DNA from: Fasciolopsis buskii
Lineage: Eukaryota > Platyhelminthes > Trematoda > Plagiorchiida > Fasciolidae
DNA: 64,000 nt
Assembly (NCBI GenBank): GCA_008360955.1
Contig: LUCM01002882.1
Coordinates: 22,208 to 86,207 of the forward strand
Direction: 5' to 3'
Notes under the pieces: model-generated
Told to the model about the DNA's origin: nothing
The model's database searches: none
The model's input: the letters and a program-made list of their open reading frames with translations, nothing else
Shown: piece by piece, positions 1 to 8,934 of the stretch
Layout: each line of letters starts with the position of its first letter
How positions within the stretch are numbered: the stretch's first letter is position 1
Program-made: the position numbers and the translations under genes

Positions 1-197
1 GTCTGTTAGGGCGTATGCTGAGATAACAAATAAACTACGCTTAACACTACTATCCTTTCGGACGCTGACTCATCCCTGCAGTCTCATGGCACACAAGCGA
101 CTGTTGACTGGGCTCTAGTCTAGAAGGGCTGCTTCAGCCTTCTCACTCAAGACTATTCCTACACCACGTTGACCCACAGCTTGAGCTGCTTCGTCTC

Positions 198-503
198 CTA
201 AATTGCGAAGAAAATATCTTGACGAGACATTTGCGCAGTTAGTTGAATTACTCTACTCGAATCCTGAATTCGTGTTTTACTCATGCAGCAGACATCAATC
301 GAAAGTGAGTCCACTGTCAGAGCCTGTTGGACAGCCTGCATTAAAGTGCGCACACTGAAGGAACCCAAATTCAGAGGCTGACGAGGCTTGAGAAAATGTG
401 AGCTAACAGACTGGGAACCACCTACTATGCTACTTGACAATAAACCGTTGCGAGTATCAGGCGTGTTATCAATGGAGATGCTGTGGATAGGCAGAAGGGG
501 CAA
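198..503 (-). mobile_element. RTE-like LINE fragment, N-terminal part of the endonuclease domain (dead)
   Basis: The minus-strand reading resembles the start of the apurinic-type (APE) endonuclease of fluke RTE retrotransposons. It has a stretch like LNLGSFSVRTLMQA followed about 30 residues later by DVCCMSKTRIQDSS. In APE endonucleases the first block carries the metal-binding Asn and the second carries an invariant Glu in an E-T-R context. Here both key positions are altered: Ser stands where Asn is expected, and Lys replaces Glu in SKTRI. The fragment is about 100 residues and would continue left of the window. It is a decayed, non-functional copy. The RTE assignment is by family knowledge, not by alignment. 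Confidence 0.7.
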
Positions 504-759
504 ACAGATTGGGTTGGAGACAGAAGAGACAGGTTGTGTTTGATCGACGGGTCACGGATCAGGGATAGTATGAAAGCCTGAAGTTTAACCAAATAACCAT
601 TCCACTATTATCTTGCGAGGATATGTCGATTAACTATATAGTGGAGAGAAGTGACGGTATGGGGCAGTCGTGACGAATATCACTTCTCGTGATGAACGCG
701 GTTGAGATCGCCACAGGGATGAGTTCATCTTCGACCATTGACATTCAGACTTTGAAGGG

Positions 760-1081
760 GGGAAATAAATTTCCCTGACATGCTATTCGTAGAGAGGTAA
801 GGAGACAGAATTGGTTGATCGACCCAACCGCGGAGAATAATGCTCGCCAGCAGTTTGTATACGATTCTTATCAAGCTGATTCGTCCGTGATGTTCGTAGT
901 AGGACTTGCCACCCCTGTTGTAGATCGATACAGCTTTCATTGTTTTGGAGCCACTACCGTGAGCCGTTGACTGAGCGGGTAGTTCAGTGCATGGCTCTTT
1001 TCTAGCCTCCATTTCTGATGGAGAACTGACAGCTGCGCGCATTGTTTCACTCCCAGCCATAGGTATAAGGTCCGATATCAA
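760..1081 (-). mobile_element. RTE-like LINE fragment, finger region of reverse transcriptase (dead)
   Basis: The minus-strand translation contains GKSYYEHHGRISLIRIVYK followed by LLASIILRG. This matches the RTE reverse-transcriptase block usually read as (C/S)-E-N-x-R-G-I-S-L-(I/V), then K-L-L-A-S-I-I-L-R. The flanking residues are degenerate and the palm domain does not follow, so this is a small relic. It lies upstream, in minus-strand order, of the endonuclease fragment at 198-503. That is the reverse of the order in an RTE protein, so the two come from different insertions or a rearrangement. Confidence 0.65.
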
Positions 1082-1119
1082 ATGAGGTCAGCCGAATCGA
1101 TCTGCCTGTTGTTTTAGAC

Positions 1120-1185
1120 GACCTTACTGAGAGTGAGTGAACACTGAACGATGGTGATGATGATGTGAATCAGTTCCCTTAATCA
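1120..1185 (+). mobile_element. RTE 3' UTR-like scrap
   Basis: The plus strand reads aacactgaacgatggtgatg and is preceded by a tgag-rich segment. The 3' untranslated part of the RTE copy at 10691-10735 has a very similar string, aacactgaacgatgacgctg. This suggests the 3' tail of another RTE insertion. It is short and based on eye alignment only. Confidence 0.35.
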
Positions 1186-1589
1186 TCGGCTCGTAGTAAG
1201 CCGGTAAGAATTCCGGCTATTGCCGATAGCCAAAGCCTCCCTCATTTCCCTAGGCAGCACTACTTGCGGCCAGCTGTTAGACTCATGATAAGCTTACGTC
1301 TCAGATTTTCACATCTCATCGTACTTGACGTTTGGGGAGACGAACTTGAATGCAACTAGCGACTGAGATCGCCTGTAAGACACACAAAGTCTAAAATCAC
1401 GCGTGATATGTGCAGCTACAGGCAAGGGCATCTTTAATCTGCTCCCAATGTTCGCTCGGATTCCAAGCGTGCGATTACATCGACAACCAGATAAAAAGCT
1501 CCTGTAACTTGAATCGGCGGTATTTGTCTAGAACCAGTTGTGCAGAGCGGGTTGTTTTTCGCTTGTGTAAGCACAAACTAGCTGTAAAC

Positions 1590-2440
1590 AAAGTGAACAC
1601 GGATCAAAACATGCTTCGAGTTCACAGGTATGCCTCATTAAAAGGTGTGCCAGGGAAATCCGTCCCAATTTCCCTATCTGTATCCAAACAATCAAAACTG
1701 TTCGTGCTTATGGCCACTTTTCGCCCGAGTTCGACACGAGAAATGTTCGTCACAGTTGTACTCTCGCTTCGATTTTTCCATTAAAATGAGTACGGAAGTT
1801 GCGCTATCCTCGTGCGAGGACAGCCGTATATTGCTATTTGCCTTAGAATATGCGGACAATGTTATGCTGCTCAGTGAATGCCTAAATAAGTTGCAAGTTT
1901 TCCTCGACCTGAGCATTAGTGTAAATATATTTGGGATGCATTTTGACTCTTCGAAGTGCATGATGTCGTTACAAGGCTCGGAACCGAACCTTATTCTTGG
2001 AAAGGAACAATGGGATAAAGTAGATAACTTCGGTTACTAAGGTAGTTGTATCTCAACTTGTGGTCGTTTATCTTCGCGTATACGGAACGATCGACAGAGG
2101 TTCACTAATTTTAGGTTTCTCTGACATCGGCGTTATTTATGACACCACATGCATCAGCTTAGTGGAAAGGGCCCGCCCCATACCCACTAGGGCCCCACTA
2201 CACGGAGTGGGAGAGACTTGCAACCATGACTCTGAGACTTGGCTTGGCACAGAATCACGTAAGGTTTCACTAAATCAGGTGGAGTAACGAGCCAAGCGGC
2301 AGTCAGTTTCCATCTTCCACCGACTGTCTATCAAAAATCGATTTTACACTGCAGCAGTAAGTGGATGCTGCTATACGGTTGGCGCGCCCTTTGATTGGCC
2401 GCACTACGATTTTGCCCTCTCGATTTTCTTGTGGGGATTT
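1590..2440 (+). mobile_element. RTE-like LINE fragment, reverse-transcriptase palm to thumb (frameshifted)
   Basis: In shifting plus-strand frames I can follow the RTE order. KGVPGKSVPI is at about 1640 and LYPNNQN at about 1680. The catalytic block ALEYADNVMLLSE is near 1845-1885, with KLQVFLD and SKCMMSLQGSEPNLILG after it. Then come a YLGSCIS-like segment split across a stop near 2037, and the equivalent of the A-V-R-S-V-L-L-Y-G block near 2350. The active-site Y-A-D-D is Y-A-D-N, so the second catalytic Asp is lost. Several frameshifts and stops confirm a pseudogene. The orientation is opposite to the two minus-strand relics at 198-1081. Confidence 0.75.
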
Positions 2441-2989
2441 GTCTCCATTACGATCTCCGTTTGCCGTTGTAATTGTTCAGAGTTGTTTAATAACCCTATT
2501 GGCTCTTAAACGCCGTTGGACCAGTCATTGTTAGGCCTCAAATGTGTTCTATCCCATCCACTGAAAAGACTCATTGTAGCTAATAGATAAATCTTTAAAT
2601 GCACTCCTCCGGTCAAGATGTCCATTCCGATATTTTTCCATTACCAACATCCACTGCCGGTTCACGATAATGTCAGATCTATTCCTCGTGTTCCAATCAA
2701 CAATTCATGTTCAGACTTGTGTCACCTATACATGGGGATCATGACTAACCCCAGCGTCGTTGACTCACTCGAGTTAATCGATAACTTCAGACCGTACCGA
2801 CAGGACAGATTGTCCAAGAGGAAGCGTGGATGGTTGTGGCAGCACACAAACATGACCATCTGAGGACAGATGTGCGAAGATTCCCGGTGTCCTCGTAGTG
2901 TCGGTAGGACTGTAGCTAAAATATAGGTGAATGTATTAAGTGGATAAGTTATTTTAAGAATGTTGTCAGATGTTCCTTCCGAAAGAATG
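2441..2989. other. Stretch without a supported gene
   Basis: Open frames here (plus 2618-2863, minus 2722-3039) show no recognisable motifs or splice signals. Any 5' exons of the RS-rich gene that starts before 3400 could lie here or beyond the left edge, but none can be called. Confidence 0.4.
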
Positions 2990-3375
2990 ACGCAAATCCT
3001 TAATGCGCAATGTTTTGTTTTCTTGAAATAATTCACCATGTGATATCACGGCTCAGCTGGCGATTCAGAAACCATGGAACCACTGTACAGCTGTTCCATC
3101 CTTGTTAGGAATCATGAGCAGTGCATATGGACCGCGCCCGAACTGGGACGCGAACCCGGGACGAACGACTTCGAGTCGAACGCCTTAACCATTACGCTAC
3201 CGGGCAGGCTCTGGACGGTTTGTTCATCTTCTGCGTAGGTTGCATAAGTACGAGGAAGGCTTTGGATATGACCTACAGAGCTTGGCTACTTGGTACGTTT
3301 TCGTAGTAGGAGATTGAATGTTTTCATAAAACAATTCACAATGTGACATCATCGTTCGCTGTTTCCTTTCATTTC
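2990..3375 (-). mobile_element. tRNA-derived SINE, copy A (with tail module on both sides)
   Basis: On the minus strand there is a tRNA-like head. Its A-box-like tagcgtaatggttaaggcg lies at 3181-3199 and its B-box-like ggttcgcgtcc at about 3146-3157, the expected pol III internal promoter arrangement. After the head comes a body (aacaaggatggaacagctg), then a tail reading gatatcacatggtgaatt. A second, diverged copy of the tail (near 3330-3350) lies on the other side of the head, next to a module reading ccaagtagccaagctctgta in minus-strand sense. Related sequence is at 13081-13220, 35234-35326 and 47283-47650, so this is a dispersed repeat family. Confidence 0.75.
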
Positions 3376-3399
3376 GCAAATTTTCCTCCACTCAACTAG

Positions 3400-3922
3400 T
3401 TGATCATAATCGCTTCCCCAATCGTCAGTCGGATCAGTCGCCAGGTAGTCGTCTAGATCGTCGTGCACTTGCGTCCACAGATGATGGCAAGAACAGACAG
3501 TCAAAATCAACCACTTTGTACACAAAACGCCTTCGATCTCGCCTGGAGGAATCGCGCGCCGATACAACAGTCCCCGATACGGTGACAAATGAGTGCCATG
3601 CGGATAACCCACAAACTGCAACACTCATGCGCCCTAATCAGCCGGATCAGAGTGCGAATGAATCGTCCAATCTCGTGCTGGACTTAGATCATTCAGCAAA
3701 TCCACCAAACCAGGAAGCGTCCAGTTCACCCGCCACGCTGCCCGATCCAGTTTGCGAGCCGATTCTGTTATCCTCACAACCCAGCCCGGCCCTATCGGAA
3801 CCGGTCCCAATTTTGTCCACAACCCCTATCCTAAATCACTCTTACGTGGAAGAGTCCACCAAAGAACCTGTAAATAATAGTCCCATTGAGACAACGAAAT
3901 CAGCACAACAGTCCACCTCTAA
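3400..3922 (+). CDS. RS-rich protein gene, internal exon (first visible exon)
   Basis: The exon is open throughout, with acceptor cctccactcaactag before 3400 behind a pyrimidine-rich stretch. The donor is gtgagt at 3923. Starting two bases into a codon, it encodes about 174 residues. A basic start (YTKRLRSRLEESRAD) is followed by a long low-complexity region rich in Pro, Ser, Asn and Thr, typical of a disordered nuclear protein. It ends in phase 2 (..TCT AA), which the C at 6172 completes as an Asn codon. The N-terminal exons are not visible. I cannot name the gene. A minus-strand open frame over the same bases is a shadow: it lacks splice signals and biased composition. Confidence 0.6.
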
Positions 3923-6171
3923 GTGAGTTACTACTTTCTCTGAATTTAACGTGAAAATAGTTTTTAGCACCAGTTTTTTTCGTTATTCTTCTCATGATTA
4001 ACAGTACTTCGATGCATTCTGGAAAATGTTAGGTGGTTCTTGTACTAATGATGCCTCCTATTATTATTCTCATCCTATATTTCAAACTTTCTAAGTTAGC
4101 TGTCACCAGCTCACTCACTGGGATACACAGCTAATTTACTTAAATTTAAAACCGATTCATTTGAAACTGAAAAATATAGTACCGCGCTATATGTAACTTA
4201 TTCACTGTGATGCTGGGATGCTGCAATCAGTTTGGCATCGGAAATCCGCCAGAGCAATGCCTAGTTCATCTATTGCGTAGGCGTCGTGCCTCACTTAAGA
4301 CCCAAAATCGGATGAGAGGTCGAGTGCCACAGGTTTGTCTTCAAAGTTTCCGAACCGGCTCTGGACATCCTTTTGACTAATTTTTGCGTAGCCTTGTTTG
4401 TTATTAAGGTTCGCATGTCATTGCACACATGTCTAATCGACCTTCCTCTTAATCCCAAGAGCTTTCTAATGATAGTCTGTTTCGCTTTCGTCCTCCGTTA
4501 TAAATTTTTGTCAAGTCTTTCTGCTGTGATAAAACTATCAAAAAAGTGTCGTCTAACGATATGGGAACTCAGTTTTTGTTAGGAGAAGAGGATGGGACTG
4601 GGGCTTGAAAATTCGAACCACCGTTAGCAGTCATGCCTAGATAATCGTCGTTTCTATACCATGTTTATTTCCTCCACTTGAAATGAGTTCGGTTTCTTTT
4701 TGTGGATCAACAACGCGACAATCAGCCTTCGTAGTTTCTTCCACCGACGTTTGCCTTGCATTGCGGATTCACATTCCATTGGTTACATGTAAACTCGTTT
4801 ATTTCTAATCTTTCTGCTTTTTTCATGCAACATTATGTCTTAAGAAGTCTGTGAGTAGTAAATTACGAACTTCCACCTGTCTACATTGTTTATGTGTTCC
4901 GTTAAAATTAGACGTGTCCAGTTGCTACTTTTCGATACTTTGCATTTTCGTACTTTTTGTTGTACGCGGTGTTCTTGCAACCTACTTCCTCGGTCTCAAT
5001 CACTCATGGTTTTGATTAACTTACAAAAAATCCACCACACTATTGCTTGCACAAAAACACCGGGAAAGTTATCACCTCACTGTGCACGGCCCTCTGGATG
5101 GTGAACATTTTCAACACGATCCTGACTAGGTGATACTGCAGTTGTAATGCGGGTGCAAACAAAACTGATCAAGTCTGTCTATGGAAGGATCTAAAAAAAG
5201 TAATTTTCCTCGGTGACGATATCAAGCTGGACTACAGCCCAAAGCTCCTCCTGTGTAAATTTTAGTGGAATCGATCTGATGTGCATCGTATCCCGAATGC
5301 CAATTGACCTCATCTGTGCACATAATAAAAGTGCACATGAAAGAATCGAACCAATTGCCAACCTGGTCCTGATTTTATCGTCCATCTGTTTCCAGTACCA
5401 GATGGCTTAAGGCATAGATACCATTTCCGTAATCCGTTCTCAGATATGAAACTTTCGGAATTATTTTTTCGCAATGAAAATCTCGATTGGCTCGAAGTTT
5501 TGTTAAACCGCTTGAACTCCAATGTGACGATGTCTCGGATGCATTTTATTTTTTCGCATTTCGCATTACTTCACCAGGTTATATTTCTGGGCTAGGGCCT
5601 ACGAGATTCATCCAGAAGGTGATTGAAAACACCATTTTTGCATTGGCAAACCTCGTGGTTAGTCATGTGTATGTATTCGAAATTGTTCGTCGTCTGCTGT
5701 TTTCATCTATGATTCTTTCACTGGATTGGTTCCGTCTACTTTTCATCTACTTTTTCCATCTACTAGGTGTTGCTACGAAGCAGTCGCGTCAGCTAAGGCA
5801 TATCACTAAGTAGTTAGGCGCAGAAATTGAACGGTTAAAAATATGCTGGATATTCGTTCTCTCATTGAGACTGTTGCAGCCATACGCCGCAGTTTGACAT
5901 TATTTCTCACAATCCCTTCCCTACAATTGACATGCAATACCAATAAGAACAATACGCAGTAATTAATGGTAATGATACTAATAGTAGTATTAGTATGTTC
6001 CCTGAAACCGCTGTTTGCATCGGTCATACATGTTAGAATATCTTCTTTCGCCACCGTCTTCTTTTCCTCACCTATTCCGTTAACGGTTAGTGTAAGTCCT
6101 CTCTGTCGTTTCTGTCGATCACTCCCCTGATTCCTCCACTCTGTGGACTATGAAAATCCTCCACGTATCAG
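3923..6171 (+). other. Intron 1 of the RS-rich gene (predicted)
   Basis: The intron runs from gtgagt at 3923 to an acceptor reading cctccacgtatcag ending at 6171. The short open frames in it (4373-4582, 5213-5410, 5487-5813) have no protein-like composition or good splice pairs. I see no mobile element. A small extra exon cannot be excluded, but none is needed, since the phases of the flanking exons already match. Confidence 0.45.
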
Positions 6172-6683
6172 CTCGATTGAAAAACGTAAACGGTCTGCTG
6201 GAGCCAGTTCAAACGATAACTGGTCCTCATTTGACGAAGAAGTGTTGTTTGAGGCTAATTTGTCACATTGTGATTCTCCACACGCACCTCCAGCGGATGA
6301 GTTTAATTCACTTCCATGCGATGAGGGGAACAAAGAGGAAGGTGAAGTAGGCGATGAATTGGACGAGGATGATGAGGAAGTGGATAGCAAATCAGGACAA
6401 GTAATAACGGATCGCCGTTGCCCTCAACGACACCAACAATCGGATCGCGTTGATGCAGTAATTAGAAGATCTTGGTCTCGTTCGTTCAATTCAGGTGATA
6501 CTGGCCGTAGTAACAGACGAACTCGTGTTTATCGTTCAGCTTCTAGCTCTTCGTCAGAGCGACAAACTAGAAATCGTCGTCAGGCTCATGGACAGAATCG
6601 CAGACTGGATCGAAGTGGTTGGAAAAATTCCGGGGCACGACAACGAATTGGGACACAACCAAATGTTGGCTCGTCTGAGAGAG
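6172..6683 (+). CDS. RS-rich protein gene, acidic then arginine/serine-rich exon
   Basis: This internal exon starts in phase 2 and ends in phase 1 (..GAG AGA G) at the donor gtaatt (6684). It encodes about 170 residues. A basic patch IEKRKR comes first, possibly a nuclear localisation signal. An acidic block around EEGEVGDELDEDDEEV follows. Then comes an Arg/Ser-rich half with RRSWSRSFNS, SASSSSSERQTRNRR and similar runs. The acidic-then-RS layout is common in metazoan splicing-associated and RNA-processing proteins. That is family-level inference, and I do not recognise an orthologue. Reading on past the donor adds hydrophobic residues and a stop at 6764, which supports the splice. Confidence 0.7.
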
Positions 6684-7219
6684 GTAATTTGTCAGTTATC
6701 ATCTCTATTTTCCTGCTACAAGACTCATTTGTTGGGAAATATCATTCAATTGTGGGCATTCAGTGATCACTATTCGTCTATCTGCCGTTGAGAACTTATC
6801 TAGTTCTATGCCACTCTGATTTTCAAGGCCAGTGTTAGCTATTTACCTTTCCTCTATGCAGTGAGTCTTAGTGGTAGTGGAGCACGCTTTTTTCACTAGG
6901 CTCATGCTCTGTGAATGTAATGAAAAAATCAACACGAACCTAAGTGAACTGGTCATTGAGGTGCCCTGGTTTCAGATGCTATTTCGCAGCAGTGAACGAA
7001 GACTGGTGAACAAACAAATATAAGGGAATTGACAATGGTCTTGGAGGCGGCAAAAACATTCCAAACCCAGTAAAGTTAATTTGTATCGCTTAGCCATGTC
7101 AGATAATGTCTACAACCTACTAGATCCAGAATTGAATACTTAACGTTGCTCACATTGCGTACCCAGTACCCTCTTGTCCAAAGATCCTTATACTTGTATA
7201 CTGCGAATTCATATATCTC
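6684..7219 (+). other. Intron 2 of the RS-rich gene, 5' part before the inverted repeat
   Basis: No coding signal is seen. Intron 2 as a whole spans 6684-11289 and contains the RTE inverted-repeat structure described separately. Confidence 0.5.
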
Positions 7220-8623
7220 ACCAGAATCTAATTTGTAGAGTCGGGATTGTGCATGGACTCTTCAGCGAACAGCTTCCGACATGAATCCGGGATGAACGAT
7301 TGCGAGCCGAAGATCATAGCAGATACTGACACTGAATGATGGTTTCGCGTGAAACCTGATAACTCACTGTTCGTGTCAACTAAACAGCTAGACCATCGAT
7401 GTAGTTTGATTTCCTACGCAAAAGTACTTCATCATACAAATCGATTACTGGGTACCAGGGCCCAGCAGCAATATGGAACCACTAACGAGCAACCATAGGG
7501 TGGCTGTAACACGGCTTGCAAATTCTGGCCCGCTATCGCGTGTAGCGGTTCATCAGCGTCATCGTTCAGTGTTAAACAATAAGGCAAGCCTCACTGACCG
7601 CTGCCCTTTCCCCCAGAGTTACATGTTTCTATAAGAAAAGTGAGTATCCAAGGCGAACAGGGAGTGGGCCTACACAGGCGGGAAGAGATAAGAACGCTAC
7701 ATGAACCAACACACAGAATACAGTCTAGCTGTACAAACGCACGTGTTTTCAATCCTTCTGATTCGATAGAAAATGACAACACGATCGTCATTGTTCGCGG
7801 GTCAATCCCATATCCTTCAGTGTCTCCAGCCAGCTAGTTGACGAGTCTTTCAGACCCCAGCAACGAAGACACGAGACACCTGTTTTACCTAAGTTCGATG
7901 TATGTTTCCTCATCCCACGTTGTCACGCCATCTGCTGACCTTCACATAACTTCTTCCACCCCGTGGGAGAAACGCAAAATGGGACACGGTATGGTAAACG
8001 AGTGTTCGCCTTACGCAACACATGACCCAAGCAGCGTAGTCTACTAACCTTTATACGCTGAAATAAGGTATTCTCATTATTCTCAGTACACACGACCTTT
8101 CAAGTTCAATGAAATATCAGGCTGACGTCACAAGTGTTTCAGTCCAGCGTAAGGCGCTCAAGCCTTCGACATACGCTCGCTTACCTTTATTCCCGAGCTG
8201 CAATCGTTCGACACGCAGCCACAAAGGTAAGTGAAACGGTCCAAAATTATTAGTTCCTCTCCATCCAGTATCAACTTTGGTACTACTATTGTCCAGTCCT
8301 GTAGCAGCATTTTGCATTTTCAAAGGTGCAAGGCACATGCCGAACCGAGCTACAAACCTCGAGAGTCTACCTAGTGCACGTTGTTCATGGTCCGCGGATT
8401 CGAACAGGCACAAGACATCATCTGTGTAATCTAGATCACACAACTTCTCTTCACTTTTCTGTTCGATCCGTACATCTTGAAGACCTCCTTCCAAGAATGG
8501 AGAAACGGGACACCCTTGTCGATTACCGCTAGTCGTTCCGAATGAACCTCACAGATCAGTGTATGCTCTCATGCAACCACAGGTATGCAAGTACAATGTC
8601 CGAAACAGGTTCACGAACTTCGC
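7220..8623 (-). repeat. Left arm of a 1,404-base near-perfect inverted repeat (RTE LINE 3' half, inverted)
   Basis: Every base pairs with the right arm at 9659-11062 at a constant coordinate sum of 18282, so there are no net indels. I found only two mismatches: 7586/10696 and 8160/10122. The arm begins at accagaatct (7220) and ends at cacgaacttcgc (8623). Pairing stops abruptly on both sides. On the minus strand it reads the C-terminal half of an RTE reverse transcriptase, including LDYTDDVLCLFE and RLSRFVARFGMCLAP, then the 3' untranslated region. It carries the same disabling frameshifts as the right arm. Confidence 0.92.
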
Positions 8624-8934
8624 TGACATACCCTTCCGGTGCAGGTACCGAGCTTGCGTTTTTGCTTCATTAGGCCCAAAGATCCTTGTGAATGGGGAAG
8701 CCGTAAGCAAAAAGAAATCAAACAGTGCACATTTGCATTTTCACTGTACCAGCTGTTGATGTGTATACTGGGCCTTTGTTTTGTAACATAACAGCATTCC
8801 ATAATTACCAATGCCATGAGTTCGAAAAAGCTAACCAGACGATTTGTGTATACGTTGTCATATATCGATACATATAGCCCTGTGATGCGAGTCGGTCGAG
8901 TTGTTCTGCATTAAAAAGTGCAGACCATAGAGTG
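8624..8934. other. Unique part of the spacer between the inverted arms
   Basis: This 311-base segment belongs to neither arm, and I see no RTE similarity in it. The rest of the spacer (8935-9658) is the upstream part of the right-hand RTE copy. No gene is supported. Confidence 0.5.

Noticed and set aside
3120..3215. Functional tRNA gene
   Set aside because: The A- and B-box motifs are present, but the sequence does not fold into a proper cloverleaf by eye and is repeated with attached body and tail, so it is a SINE head.
3349..3628. Minus-strand open frames opposite the first RS-gene exon
   Set aside because: They mirror the plus-strand exon, which has good splice signals and consistent phase. 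The minus frames have neither.
7640..8047. Plus-strand open frames in the left inverted arm
   Set aside because: They are exact mirror images of frames in the right arm (10235-10642) and run antisense to the RTE coding direction.
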